A stretch of DNA of 64,000 bases from Victivallaceae bacterium (GCA_024405735.1 JAKSOF010000003.1:1-64000), one strand, 5' to 3'; shown: positions 28,943-38,389, counted from the first letter of the stretch. Made by a program: numbers and translations. The notes: a model not told the origin generated them from the letters alone.

Positions 28943-29688
28943 TATTTCCACCCTTTTGAAAATCCGACGAGCAAGGCGTTGACGTGATCCGCCAGGGCGT
29001 CTTGCTCCATATTCTTCAGCGCATCGACCGTGATCGCCTTGTCGAGCGTGAAACTTCCGCTGCGGATGCGCCGCAGTGCGGTAAGCACGCCGCCACAGCC
29101 TAATTTCGCGCCGATGTCGTGACAGAGCGTCCGCACGTAAGTGCCTTTGGAGCACGTCATCGTGAAATCGACATCGGGCAAGGCGATGCGCGAAACGTCG
29201 ATTTGAGAAATGACGACCGGGCGCGCTTCGCGCTCGACTTCCACGCCTTTGCGCGCAAGTTCATAAAGTTTTTTTCCGCCGACTTTGACGGCGGAAACCA
29301 TCGGGGGCAACTGCATTTGCTCCCCCGTGAAAGCCGCCAGCGTTTCGCGCACGAGGCTTTCCGTGATGCCGGAAAGTTCCTTTTCCGCGACGATCTCGCC
29401 ATCGAGGTCGTAACTTGTCGTTTCGACGCCGAGCCGGAGCGTCGCCTGATAACACTTGTCGTCGCCGCTCAGCTTGTCGCTGAAAGAAGTGAATTTATTC
29501 AGGACGAGGATCAGCAGCCCCGTCGCCGCCGGGTCGAGCGTGCCGCAATGACCGACCTTGGGGATATTGAAGCGGCTGCGCACGAAATTGACGACGTCGA
29601 AACTCGTCCATCCGGCGGGTTTGTCCACCGGCAGAATGCCCGACGCCTCAAAAATCGGCAGATGATGTTTTTTGGGATTGTAACGCAT
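28942..29688 (-). CDS. truB: tRNA pseudouridine-55 synthase
   Basis: 248 residues from ATG 29688. It makes pseudouridine 55 in the T loop of tRNA. Hallmarks are GILPVDKPAGWTSFDVV, the catalytic aspartate in VGHCGTLDPAATGLL, and the later CSKGTYVRTLCHDIGAKLGCGG. It is on the short side because it lacks the C-terminal PUA-like domain of some homologues. No ribosome binding site is present; a TATATT hexamer ends six bases before the ATG, suggesting a leaderless transcript. It heads the truB-unknown-iorA-iorB operon. Confidence 0.95.
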   Translation of the reverse strand: MRYNPKKHHLPIFEASGILPVDKPAGWTSFDVVNFVRSRFNIPKVGHCGTLDPAATGLLILVLNKFTSFSDKLSGDDKCYQATLRLGVETTSYDLDGEIVAEKELSGITESLVRETLAAFTGEQMQLPPMVSAVKVGGKKLYELARKGVEVEREARPVVISQIDVSRIALPDVDFTMTCSKGTYVRTLCHDIGAKLGCGGVLTALRRIRSGSFTLDKAITVDALKNMEQDALADHVNALLVGFSKGWK

Positions 29689-29694
29689 AAATAT

Positions 29695-29700
29695 AATATA
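29695..29700 (-). promoter_or_regulatory. Leaderless -10 hexamer of truB
   Basis: TATATT on the minus strand, ending six bases before the truB ATG. With the normal distance to the start site, transcription would begin at or within a base of the ATG. No Shine-Dalgarno sequence is present. Confidence 0.55.
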
Positions 29701-29776
29701 GCACCGTTGCCCCAAAGGTGCAAAACGCCTTTGCGAAATAAATGGCGGTGAAAAACGCTTCAGCGCGTCCCGTTTT

Positions 29777-30754
29777 TTACGCGCGGTCTTTCCAAGTAAG
29801 TAAAGAGGATTCAAACACTTCGTTGGCAAGTTTTCCGTCGCGCACAAAAAGTTCCACTTCCGCCGCCATACACTCCCCCATCCGGCGGAGTTCGTCGCCG
29901 AGCGAGCCTGCGATGTGCGGTGTCATAAAGACATTGGGCAACGTATAAAGTTCACTGTCCTTTTCCGGCGGTTCGGGGGATTGCACATCGAGCAACACGG
30001 TGAGATCGGGACGCTTTTTCAAGACTTCGATCATCTCCTTTTCGTTGATCTGCCGCCCGCGCCCCGTATTCAAAAAGAAAGCCCCCACAGGAAGCAGGGA
30101 AAACAATTCTCCGCCGATGCACCCCGCGTTGTCGTTGCGGTCGGGCAGATGATTGCTGACGACCTGCGAAACCGCAAAGGCTTTCTCAAAGGATATTTTG
30201 CGCTCCGAAACGACCGACGGGATACCGATGACATTGAGATCAAACGATTTCAGTTTTTCCGCGACTAATGTCGCGATCGCCCCCGTACTGCCGAGCAAAG
30301 TCACGGTCGCCCCGTTGGCGCCGCGCCCCCGGGGACGCGAAAACCAATTTTCCGGACTTCTCCCCGTGCGGACAAGCTGATAAAAATTTTTCAACCCGAG
30401 CAAGATCGCCGAAACGGTATATTCCGCGACGGGGACCGCATTCGCGCGCCACGCGCTCGACAAACGCACATTACTTGCCAGCAACTCCCGGGCAAACGCG
30501 TCCGTCGCCCCCGCACCGTAGAAAAAACAGCGCAACGCCGGAAAAAACCGCCGCCACTGATCTCTCGTCAAGGACGGCACTCCCCACGTCGCAAAAATGA
30601 ATTCGACACGCGAAAAATCCGTTTCCCCGAGATCGGCGACCGAAAAAAGTCGCTCCGGCAAATCCACGCTCTGACGGAGGCGTTGCCGCACGTCAGCGGG
30701 ATAAACGGAAAAGATCTGCGAAGGAGTTTCTCCGAAAAAGATCGCTTTTTTCAT
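29777..30754 (-). CDS. D-isomer-specific 2-hydroxyacid dehydrogenase family protein
   Basis: 325 residues from ATG 30754. The catalytic and NAD-binding halves match the family: VPVAEYTVSAILLGLKN, then GATVTLLGSTGAIATLVAEKL as a degenerate Rossmann start (GxTGAIA rather than GxGxIG), the arginine in LNTGRGRQINE and the TPHIAGS histidine motif. Substrate unknown. A TATAGT hexamer (30761-30766) lies six bases ahead of the ATG and no ribosome binding site is seen, so it is probably leaderless. The start at 30799 has no support. Confidence 0.85.
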   Translation of the reverse strand: MKKAIFFGETPSQIFSVYPADVRQRLRQSVDLPERLFSVADLGETDFSRVEFIFATWGVPSLTRDQWRRFFPALRCFFYGAGATDAFARELLASNVRLSSAWRANAVPVAEYTVSAILLGLKNFYQLVRTGRSPENWFSRPRGRGANGATVTLLGSTGAIATLVAEKLKSFDLNVIGIPSVVSERKISFEKAFAVSQVVSNHLPDRNDNAGCIGGELFSLLPVGAFFLNTGRGRQINEKEMIEVLKKRPDLTVLLDVQSPEPPEKDSELYTLPNVFMTPHIAGSLGDELRRMGECMAAEVELFVRDGKLANEVFESSLLTWKDRA

Positions 30755-30787
30755 ACTGGCACTATACCTAACATTTATGGAGAATGA

Positions 30788-30808
30788 GGGGGCGCTCATG
30801 CCGCCCCC
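30788..30808. terminator. GC hairpin between obgE and the dehydrogenase gene
   Basis: GGGGGCG (30788-30794) pairs with CGCCCCC (30802-30808). It lies in the short gap after obgE and before the dehydrogenase promoter. It lacks a clear U-tract. Confidence 0.4.
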
Positions 30809-30854
30809 CCCTCAAACTCCCCCAAGCACCCGCGAAGCGGGATTTTCACGCACT

Positions 30855-31865
30855 TTAAAAATACGCTTTTTTGGCGGCTTCCACCGCTTTGCGCAGTTGC
30901 GCCTTGAAATCGGCAAGCTCGCCGCATCCGGCGGCAATCGGGATGACGGGAATGTATTCGGAAGAAAGTTCCTCTTTCAGCAATTCGAGATTTTCCTCTG
31001 CGGCAGGCAGATCGACCTTGTTGGCGACGATGATCGCCGGCCGCTTGGAAAGCCCCTCCTGATAAAGCTCCAGCTCCGCACGCAACTGCTTCAAATCGTC
31101 GATCGGATTACGGCCGTCGACTCCGGCGGTGTCGAGCACGTAGACCAGAAGTTTCGTCCGCTCGATATGGCGCAAAAAGGCGTGGCCGAGCCCGACGTTG
31201 TCGTGCGCCCCCTCGATCAGCCCGGGGATGTCGGCGACGGTGACGCGCCCGTAATCCTCGTATTCGACGACGCCGACCATCGGATGCAGTGTCGTAAAGG
31301 GATACGGCGCGATTTTAGGACGCGCGGAACTGATCGCCGAAAGCAGCGTCGATTTCCCGGCATTGGGAAATCCGACCAGTCCGGCGTCGGCGATCGTTTT
31401 CAATTCCAGTTGAAGCCGCCGCTCCTCGCCGGGGAAACCGGGTTCCCACTGACGCGGCACGCGGTTGAAATTGGAAACGAAACGGGCGTTGCCGCGACCG
31501 CCTCTGCCGCCCTGAGCGACGAGGACGCGACTGCCCAGCGTGTCGAGATCGGCGAGCATTTCCCCCGTATCGGCATCCGTCACGACCGTACCGGCGGGTA
31601 CGGGGACGGTGATGTTTTCGGCATTGCGGCCGTGAAGATTGGAACCTTTGCCGCCGGGGCCGTTTTTCGCCTGATAGCGGGTCTGATAAACGAGCGCGGC
31701 GAGATTCTGCTCATTGGCGACGGCTTCGAGGTAAACGCTGCCGCCGTTGCCGCCGTCGCCGCCGTCGGGACCGCCCTTGGGGACATACTTTTCGCGGTGA
31801 AAACTGCAACAGCCGTTGCCGCCGTCGCCCGCTTTGACGCTGATGATGACGCGATCTGCAAACAT
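30855..31865 (-). CDS. obgE: GTPase ObgE/CgtA
   Basis: 336 residues from ATG 31865. The glycine-rich Obg fold (about 1-155) shows GDGGNGCCSFHREKYVPKGGPDGGDGGNGG; the G domain has GFPNAGKSTLL, the DIPGLIEGA Walker B region, and NKVDLP. It is a late 50S assembly and stress-linked GTPase. The C-terminal domain found in some homologues is absent, which is common. It follows rpmA across a terminator hairpin that nearly touches its start site. Confidence 0.96.
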   Translation of the reverse strand: MFADRVIISVKAGDGGNGCCSFHREKYVPKGGPDGGDGGNGGSVYLEAVANEQNLAALVYQTRYQAKNGPGGKGSNLHGRNAENITVPVPAGTVVTDADTGEMLADLDTLGSRVLVAQGGRGGRGNARFVSNFNRVPRQWEPGFPGEERRLQLELKTIADAGLVGFPNAGKSTLLSAISSARPKIAPYPFTTLHPMVGVVEYEDYGRVTVADIPGLIEGAHDNVGLGHAFLRHIERTKLLVYVLDTAGVDGRNPIDDLKQLRAELELYQEGLSKRPAIIVANKVDLPAAEENLELLKEELSSEYIPVIPIAAGCGELADFKAQLRKAVEAAKKAYF

Positions 31866-31881
31866 AAGAGCATCCTTTCCA

Positions 31882-31929
31882 CAAAAAAATCCCGGTAATT
31901 CACGCCGCAAAAGGGCTGATTGCCGGGAT
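31882..31929 (-). terminator. Terminator between rpmA and obgE
   Basis: On the minus strand ATTGCCGGGAT-type stem sequence (31919-31929) pairs with 31889-31899 through an 11-base arm with one G-U pair, then a run of seven U. It ends 16 bases before the obgE ATG, so obgE expression from the rpmA promoter needs readthrough. Confidence 0.82.
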
Positions 31930-31960
31930 CAAAACCAAAAAAGACGATCGTCCAAAAGGC

Positions 31961-32212
31961 TTATTCAGCCATCGGGACGATGTTGACTTTACGCTGGCTC
32001 TTGCAGAATTCGACGGTACCGTCACAGAGAGCGAAAAGCGTGAAGTCGCGACCGCAGCCGACGTTGAGACCGGGACGGAACCGGGTGCCGCGCTGACGGA
32101 CGATGATCGAACCGGCGGAAACAGTCTCGCCGCCGAAAGCCTTGATGCCGAGGAATTTCGGCTGACTGTCGCGACCGTTGTGACTGCTCGATTGACCTTT
32201 TTTATGAGCCAT
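31961..32212 (-). CDS. rpmA: Ribosomal protein bL27
   Basis: 83 residues, a normal length. The N-terminus [24 protein letters not shown] with [11 protein letters not shown] is diagnostic. It sits near the peptidyl-transferase centre of the 50S subunit. SD AAGGAG is ahead of the ATG. rplU (bL21) usually precedes rpmA, but here only a promoter and a divergent glycosyltransferase lie upstream, so rplU must be elsewhere. Confidence 0.97.
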   Translation of the reverse strand: MAHKKGQSSSHNGRDSQPKFLGIKAFGGETVSAGSIIVRQRGTRFRPGLNVGCGRDFTLFALCDGTVEFCKSQRKVNIVPMAE

Positions 32213-32268
32213 GATGATTTCTCCTTATATCAACAAATCCAAATTGTTTTTACCATTGACGGATAAAT

Positions 32269-32297
32269 AAAATAGCACCACATCAACGATTTGTCAA
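32269..32297 (-). promoter_or_regulatory. Promoter of rpmA-obgE
   Basis: TTGACA (32292-32297) and TATTTT (32269-32274) on the minus strand are separated by 17 bases, giving a near-consensus promoter about 57 bases upstream of rpmA. Confidence 0.75.
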
Positions 32298-32335
32298 ATT
32301 TTTTCGCAAAAAAAGCGGATGTTCCGGCTCTTTTG

Positions 32336-32365
32336 TTGCTTTTTCGCCGTTTTCTGTGATATATT
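32336..32365 (+). promoter_or_regulatory. Leaderless promoter of the glycosyltransferase gene
   Basis: TTGCTT (32336-32341), an 18-base spacer, and TATATT (32360-32365). The -10 hexamer ends five bases before ATG 32371 with no ribosome binding site, so transcription would start at the start codon. Confidence 0.6.
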
Positions 32366-32370
32366 AAAGT

Positions 32371-33402
32371 ATGATGATGAAAAAGCTCACACTCTTTACG
32401 CGTTATGCGGCAAACGGCGCCTCCAGCCGCTTGCGGCACGATCGCTGGCGCGAATTTCTGGCGACGCTCGCATATTCCGTGGAAGTGACGCCTTTTTTCA
32501 GCGAAACCGCATTAAATAAATTTTATGCAGATCACCGTCATCCGGTGAAAGAGGTCGCCGCGGCTTATCGCCGCCGTCTTGCGGCATTGCGGCAAAAAAC
32601 GCCTTATGCCGTCATCGAATACGAGGCTTTACCCTTTTTCCCCGCGTGGCTTGAAAGGCTTTTTTTGCACAAGACGCGCTATATCCTTGATTTCGATGAC
32701 GACGTCTGGACGAAATATGAAAAAATACCGTTTCTTTGCGGGAAATTCGACGCATTGATCCGTCACGCCGCCGGGGTGACGGTCGCCAATCACGCATTGC
32801 GGGAAAAAGTTGCTCCGCTCAATAAGGAAGTCCTGCTGTTGCCGACGCCGATCGGAAGTTGCGCCTTGCCGCAGGAAAAAAATCCCGTTTTCACACTGGT
32901 CTGGATCGGTTCCGGCACGACGCGGAAACTTTACCTCGAACCTTTTGCCCCGGTCTTGCGTCGGCTTGCAGAAAAACTGCAATATGAATTGCTCGTCATC
33001 GCCGACGCGCCGCCCGCGTTGCCCGGGGTGCCGTACCGCTTTGAAGCGTGGAGCGAAGCAACCGAATCTCTCCTCGATCATTGCCACGTCGGCATCATGC
33101 CGCTTACCGATGATGCGTTTGCGCGCGGCAAATCCGCGTATAAACTGATCCAATATCTCGGAGCGGGGATTCCCGCCGTCGCATCGCCGGTCGGCGAAAA
33201 CCGTTTCGTCCTCCGGGAAGGGGAAACGGGATTTTTTGCCTCGACGGCGGAGGAATGGTGCGAAAAGATCATCGCGCTCGCCTCCGACAAGGCGTTGTAT
33301 GAAAAAATAAGTGCCACGGCAAGGCTTGCCGCAAAGGATTACACGCGCGATGCGCTGTGGGGAAATTACCGCGATTTTCTCTGCCGCGTCTTTGAGATAT
33401 GA
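32371..33402 (+). CDS. Glycosyltransferase, GT4-like
   Basis: 343 residues. The N-terminal part has the ASSRLRHDRW region typical of GT-B enzymes that act on surface polysaccharides, then YILDFDDDVW. The second half has VWIGSGTTRKLYLEP and the C-terminal nucleotide-sugar signature GKSAYKLIQYLGAGIPAVASPVGENRFVLREGETGFFA. Donor and acceptor cannot be told from sequence. No signal or membrane segment, so it acts in the cytosol. It stands alone, divergent from rpmA and convergent with the PPIase gene. Its 5' end looks leaderless. Confidence 0.88.
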   Translation: MMMKKLTLFTRYAANGASSRLRHDRWREFLATLAYSVEVTPFFSETALNKFYADHRHPVKEVAAAYRRRLAALRQKTPYAVIEYEALPFFPAWLERLFLHKTRYILDFDDDVWTKYEKIPFLCGKFDALIRHAAGVTVANHALREKVAPLNKEVLLLPTPIGSCALPQEKNPVFTLVWIGSGTTRKLYLEPFAPVLRRLAEKLQYELLVIADAPPALPGVPYRFEAWSEATESLLDHCHVGIMPLTDDAFARGKSAYKLIQYLGAGIPAVASPVGENRFVLREGETGFFASTAEEWCEKIIALASDKALYEKISATARLAAKDYTRDALWGNYRDFLCRVFEI

Positions 33403-33409
33403 AAGAAAA

Positions 33410-34264
33410 TCATTCTTTCAAAATCAATTTGCCTTCGTCGATCTGCTCTGCGAGATACTGCTGAAGCAACCGGGCTTCGCGGAAAGCGACCAGCTCCATG
33501 CGGAGCGCGTCTTTGATTTTGGCAAGAGGAATGAAACTCGGCGGCGTGCGCTTTTGAAGTTTCAAAATAAAATAGCGGTGATCGCGGGGAATGACGGGGC
33601 TGATGTCGTTGACCTGCATTTGGGCGGCAGTTTCGCGCAACATCTGAATATCCGAAGCGGGAAGTTCTTCCGGACGCTTTCTGCCGTCGTCGCTTTCCTT
33701 GGCGAGCCGTTCGAAATTTTCCCCTTGCATCAGCCGGGCGTGATATGTTTCCGCCGTGTCGGGATCGTCCGCGGCGATGACACCGAAAACGATGTCCCCG
33801 GCGACGCGGAAACGACCGATATTCTGACGGTAAAAGTCCTCGATTTCATCGTCGCCGACCTCAAAAGCGGCGTTTCCGTAACGGGAAACAAGGAAAAGAT
33901 GCAGGACGGCTTTGCGGATGAATTCGGGATCATCGACTTTTTTTTGCAGTTCGCAATCGGTCGCCTCGTCGAGATGCAATTCTGCGATGTAGCGGCGCGC
34001 GGAAGCGGTGCCGTCGCGGTATTCGGCCATCCGGGAAATGTCGTCGAGAATAACGCCGCAACAGAAATCCTCCAGAATTTTACGGAGCGCGGCGCGCCGT
34101 CCGGTGCGGTCGCCGGGAGAAAGATCGCCGAGGGATTTCAGTTGCTCCTCGACGGAAGCACGGGAAATCGGCTGACCGCGGAATTCCGCGATCGGGTCGG
34201 GAAACGTTTCCGCGGGGAGCGGCAGAAAACTTGCCAGAAGCGCGAAAAGGAGAAATTTTTTCAT
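33410..34264 (-). CDS. SurA/PpiC-like periplasmic protein
   Basis: 284 residues from ATG 34264, which overlaps the stop of the lipoprotein gene. Residues 1-18 are a signal peptide (FLLFALLASFLPLPAE). A helical SurA-N-like region is followed by a parvulin-type stretch (EDFYRQNIGRFRVAGDIVFGVIAA ... DDGRKRPEELPASDIQML). The parvulin core is divergent and may lack prolyl isomerase activity. Likely a periplasmic folding helper. It is coupled to the upstream lipoprotein. Confidence 0.72.
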   Translation of the reverse strand: MKKFLLFALLASFLPLPAETFPDPIAEFRGQPISRASVEEQLKSLGDLSPGDRTGRRAALRKILEDFCCGVILDDISRMAEYRDGTASARRYIAELHLDEATDCELQKKVDDPEFIRKAVLHLFLVSRYGNAAFEVGDDEIEDFYRQNIGRFRVAGDIVFGVIAADDPDTAETYHARLMQGENFERLAKESDDGRKRPEELPASDIQMLRETAAQMQVNDISPVIPRDHRYFILKLQKRTPPSFIPLAKIKDALRMELVAFREARLLQQYLAEQIDEGKLILKE

Positions 34265-34854
34265 TTTGCCGTCGCCGGAGCGGCTTGGGGAAGATTTTTT
34301 TCTTCCTGCTGGATAAGACGCTTTTCCGCTTCGCGGCGCTGGGAAATCTTTTTTTCGTAGTTGGCGAAATATTGCTCCAACGCCTTGGTCGAGTTGGAGG
34401 AAAGCCCCGCCCGCGTCGCCGTCAACGCCGAACTCATCGCTTCCGAAGTGTCGGCGTGCTCCATGGCAAGAAGCAGACTTTTGGCATGGCGCAATTGATT
34501 GACCTGGGCGTACAGTTGCGGAAGCGTGTTGTTTTCGGGATACTTTTTGCGGCATTCGCGCAGAATTTCCAGCGCGCCGTTGATGTCGCCGGCATTGATT
34601 TTCTGCTGTGCCGTCAACACCGCCTGATTGCATTCCTGAACTTCGATGATCTGGATGATGAAAGTGTTGGTCGGCTCCATCGCCAGAAGTTTGCGTCCCT
34701 GCGCGATCGCCGAATTGGCGTCATTGCTTTTCAAACTGTGAAAAAAGCGCAGGACAAGATCGTTGCGGCTCCGCGGCAATTCCGGATGCTTTTTGCATCC
34801 CGCCGCCGCGAAGATCACGCCCGAAGCGATAATAAGCAGAAAACTTTTTTTCAT
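34261..34854 (-). CDS. Helical lipoprotein, TPR-like
   Basis: 197 residues with signal peptide and lipobox AAGC (cysteine about 20); ATG after AAGGATCGGC. The mature chain is helical; the section NAGDINGALEILRECRKKYPENNTLPQL resembles a tetratricopeptide unit. The tail is glutamate-lysine-rich (KKISQRREAEKRLIQQEEK). It overlaps the downstream SurA-like gene, so the pair may act together at the outer membrane or periplasm. No specific family recognised. Confidence 0.7.
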   Translation of the reverse strand: MKKSFLLIIASGVIFAAAGCKKHPELPRSRNDLVLRFFHSLKSNDANSAIAQGRKLLAMEPTNTFIIQIIEVQECNQAVLTAQQKINAGDINGALEILRECRKKYPENNTLPQLYAQVNQLRHAKSLLLAMEHADTSEAMSSALTATRAGLSSNSTKALEQYFANYEKKISQRREAEKRLIQQEEKNLPQAAPATAK

Positions 34855-34953
34855 GCCGATCCTTTTTGTGATTTACTATAACATATCATAAAGTGGATCG
34901 TTTTTCAATTTTCCGGCGGCAAAAAAATCAGAAGTGCAAACGGGAGATCGACA

Positions 34954-34995
34954 AAATGAAGAATTTCCGGTAATGTTACCAAAAATTCTTCATTT
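34954..34995 (-). terminator. Long hairpin after the pseudopilin operon
   Basis: Thirteen bases (34983-34995 with 34954-34966) pair exactly, with an inner GGTAA/TTACC stem. It lies 23 bases past the stop of the last pseudopilin gene, followed on the minus strand by TTGTCG, a weak U-tract. Confidence 0.68.
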
Positions 34996-35017
34996 ACCTT
35001 GGTGCGTTGCGGGAAAA

Positions 35018-38000
35018 TCACTCGATATTTTCAATATCGCGGATGATGACCTGTCCCGTCACCGGATTGCGTTCGTAAGTCACCAAGATCTTCGCCTCAC
35101 CGGTGATGACGTCGTAGTGAATGTTGTCCCGGGGATTTGTTTGAGCAGGACCCATATCGAAACGACCAAGTTTTGTCTTCTGGAGATCCGCATTCGGATG
35201 ATCCGAGGAAACCGCATCAATTCCTTCAATGCTGTTATCCCCGATGTCCTTAATGCTCTGGGCAATGATCACCGCGCGGAAAACTGCCGGAGGCTCTGCC
35301 GTTGCTGTCAGCAAATTGATGGTGCGTCCGATCAATTCCTCCTGCTGCGCGTCGTTATCCTTGTTTTGCGTCCAATCAATTCCCGTCAACAAAAGTACTT
35401 CCGAACGTTGCGTCAACAAATTGCCGGAGGTAATAGTGCCATTCAATGCGGTATATAAATCACTCGCCAAAGATCGTGCGTCAGCAAGAGTAATGGGATT
35501 ATTGCTTGTGTTTGAAATGACAAAATCTTGTGCCGTACCCATTGGAACGTTGTTAAATAAAGCAGTCAGCAACTCGGTGTCAAGTGTTGCCCAATCACTT
35601 GAATCAACATCGTCAGGTAAAGTGATGATAGCGTTATCGCCGAATATCTGATAGCGGATTCTATTCTTATTTCCCGAAAGTCCTTCGGTGGTCTTTTCTT
35701 TACCGAATTGATTCAAGTTGATTTTCCCATCGGAAAAATTTGTTTCTGTCATCCGAATCCAGTCCAGAATTCCGCCATCGCCATTGGCATACGTCGTGCC
35801 CGTCGTAGTACTACCCCATACGTCGGCAGAAGTATCATTAGGAATATCATCCCCATCCGGAGAATCGTTTGCCTTTTTCAGATTGATTGTCTGAAATTGG
35901 ATCCCGCGGTGAATGAAACCGAGTTCCCACGGACTTTTCATCGGCGCATTGCGGATCACCGCCGTTGAGATCATATTGGTCGGAGTCCAGCCCGGATCGC
36001 TTACGGTCTCCTTGTCATATGAATCGTCATCGTCATTTTTTGGCGATGCGCCGCTGTTGACACGGCCGTGCATTGCCTGCAACTGATCAATCATTGCCGC
36101 CGTCGTCGCGGCAGAAATTTCTTTCGGGTCATCGGGCTCATTGGGAACATCTTTTCTATTAATTGTCGCGCCGGAATTTTCAATATTGGCAGAAGCGGAA
36201 TCATTCAGGATGATCAATCTCGGACTCCACGACCAATCCGTCGCCGCTCCCGATGCACCGGGGTTGACATTCAAATTCTGCCGGGGATCCTTTGCCTCTA
36301 TCCCGCCGATAAAGAGCCGCAATGTGTTTTGTCCGGAAACGCCCAGCTGAATTGAAACGGATGTCGAAGGAATTTCTCCGGAAGGAATTGCAATGGATGC
36401 GCCATTCATATTGGTATAATCGACATTATTCGAGCCATCATTAAGGACCATATTTTTAGGAATAATGGTAAAAGAGTCTATGGTCGGCGTCACTTCTTCG
36501 ACTTGAATTTCATCGATAACCACCGTATGGTCTACACCTTCATATTGAGTAGAAAAACCATCTCTGGCAGATATTCTTGTAGTTAGCTTTTCGCGTACGC
36601 TTTGATCATTAAAATCCCACGAAACCGGAGTGGCTTGAAAAACACTTTCTGTATCAACCGTAGCGATTTTATATGGAGTCCCGGTCGGATCGCTGTGGGC
36701 AAAATTTCCGATTGACGCAGATGCGGATCCCCAACTGACGGTTTTGGGCAAATTAAGTTCGTCTGCAGTAAATGTTTCCGTTATGGTTTGAGAAGGATCT
36801 GATGTCGGCGTACCATCGCGCGTAACATTAACGTGATAAGTACAACGTAACGTTGCCCCAAGTCTGATTTCCGCGTTGGCATTTTGAATGCCGCCGGAAA
36901 GCGTATAACCTGCCGCGCTGATGTTTGGACCGACAGTTTGATCATCATTCCCATAAATGTCGACTAATTCTCCGCCCCAAATCAAGTCGGCGGCAAAGTC
37001 AACAGAAGCACGATCGGAAGAATTAATGGAAAAAGTTCCAACCGCACCGTAAAAAATCTCGTTGATATAAAGCGTTTTTTCATTTCCGGTATACTTGGGG
37101 GCGTTGTCCGGACTCCAACTCGCACTTGGCAAATCCGAGGTCGGAATGGAATCACTATCGCAGTAGTCGTTGAAATTGGCGGCGATCTGATGGCGCAAAT
37201 CCTTGATATCGGCGAAACTGCCTTTTTCGCTGTCATCGCCGATACACCGCAAAAAGGCAAGTCCGGGACGCCGGAGAGTCTCATTGCTATCTGTAGGCGA
37301 AAGATCTGAATCTCGCTCAAAATCCATTGTGTTAAATTTCATCAATTGGGTCAGTTGATCCAGTATATCAGACGTATTTTTCTGACTGTCGCTAATCGTT
37401 ACTCCCCTGACGAAGAAGCGGCTGTACCATGGATCCGCTCCATCCACCGCCGCTAAATTGAATCTACCGTAATTACCTGGGGCAACTTCGCGAAATCCGG
37501 GATTTGTTCCTTCGGTAAAGGTCGATTCCATCCAAGCTCGTCCGATACGGCTTTTGGCGGAATTGTTTTTTTCGGAAAAGATGGCTTCTGACGCATATAA
37601 ATTCAATAGATTTGCGGGAACTTCCTCGATTTTTGTAAAATTTTTAGTTGAATTTGGGCTTGAGTCACCATCCAATTTATCAAGCTCTCCAACATCTTCA
37701 AAATTCAATTCCGCCGTCGTTTGTCCACGGCGCGCTTCGTTGGCAATATCGTTATATACCGGCACACTGTCGCTCGCATTTACAATGGCACCGGGATGTT
37801 GCTCCTGATGTTTAAAAGGACCTGTCAGTGTGTGAAATAAATTCAATCGCCCGTAACCGGGCGTCGGCAAGACCTGATAAGCGTAACGCCCGGTGATCTC
37901 TCCGTCTCGATTGCGGACATAAACCCATTGTGCGCTGCTGTCGCCGCCGTGATAAGGCAAAAGCGAATAAACGTCCAACCGGGAATAATCGCTACGACCT

Positions 38001-38389
38001 CCCCGAATATATCGACGCAAAAATTCCCCGTATTTATCGTGATCGGGACTATGCCCTCCTGGATCGCCGACCGAAAAAATCGAGCGGTAATCCAATGGAA
38101 ATTTACCGCTACTTCCATAAGCTTGATGAAATGCGTCCACCGCACCGATAACCAGATTTGCCGTGGAACGGGCAAGGATCATCGCTTCCGTTGCATTACT
38201 GCGGTTTTCTGCAATCCGGCGCGAAAAAAGGGAACTGCCCATAAAGGCAATGCCGAGCAACATCAGCGCCGAAAGAATGCCCAACGCAAAGAGCAACGCG
38301 ACTCCGCGGTCGCGTGGAGAACTGGAAAAAAAAGCAACGGATTTTTGCATATCTCGTTTAGTCATAATTTTTTGTCTGTAAAAATTCAT
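35018..38389 (-). CDS. Very large GspK/PilX-like minor pseudopilin
   Basis: 1123 residues, several times the usual GspK length. The N-terminus has a basic leader and the helix RGVALLFALGILSALMLLGIAFMGSSLF (about 28-55), then a long extracytoplasmic part rich in serine, threonine and asparagine with no recognised domains. It is last in an operon whose order matches gspH-I-J-K, which supports the GspK assignment. The start is uncertain: ATG 38389 adjoins the previous stop and ATG 38365 is an alternative; neither has a strong ribosome binding site. Confidence 0.75.
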   Translation of the reverse strand: MNFYRQKIMTKRDMQKSVAFFSSSPRDRGVALLFALGILSALMLLGIAFMGSSLFSRRIAENRSNATEAMILARSTANLVIGAVDAFHQAYGSSGKFPLDYRSIFSVGDPGGHSPDHDKYGEFLRRYIRGGRSDYSRLDVYSLLPYHGGDSSAQWVYVRNRDGEITGRYAYQVLPTPGYGRLNLFHTLTGPFKHQEQHPGAIVNASDSVPVYNDIANEARRGQTTAELNFEDVGELDKLDGDSSPNSTKNFTKIEEVPANLLNLYASEAIFSEKNNSAKSRIGRAWMESTFTEGTNPGFREVAPGNYGRFNLAAVDGADPWYSRFFVRGVTISDSQKNTSDILDQLTQLMKFNTMDFERDSDLSPTDSNETLRRPGLAFLRCIGDDSEKGSFADIKDLRHQIAANFNDYCDSDSIPTSDLPSASWSPDNAPKYTGNEKTLYINEIFYGAVGTFSINSSDRASVDFAADLIWGGELVDIYGNDDQTVGPNISAAGYTLSGGIQNANAEIRLGATLRCTYHVNVTRDGTPTSDPSQTITETFTADELNLPKTVSWGSASASIGNFAHSDPTGTPYKIATVDTESVFQATPVSWDFNDQSVREKLTTRISARDGFSTQYEGVDHTVVIDEIQVEEVTPTIDSFTIIPKNMVLNDGSNNVDYTNMNGASIAIPSGEIPSTSVSIQLGVSGQNTLRLFIGGIEAKDPRQNLNVNPGASGAATDWSWSPRLIILNDSASANIENSGATINRKDVPNEPDDPKEISAATTAAMIDQLQAMHGRVNSGASPKNDDDDSYDKETVSDPGWTPTNMISTAVIRNAPMKSPWELGFIHRGIQFQTINLKKANDSPDGDDIPNDTSADVWGSTTTGTTYANGDGGILDWIRMTETNFSDGKINLNQFGKEKTTEGLSGNKNRIRYQIFGDNAIITLPDDVDSSDWATLDTELLTALFNNVPMGTAQDFVISNTSNNPITLADARSLASDLYTALNGTITSGNLLTQRSEVLLLTGIDWTQNKDNDAQQEELIGRTINLLTATAEPPAVFRAVIIAQSIKDIGDNSIEGIDAVSSDHPNADLQKTKLGRFDMGPAQTNPRDNIHYDVITGEAKILVTYERNPVTGQVIIRDIENIE

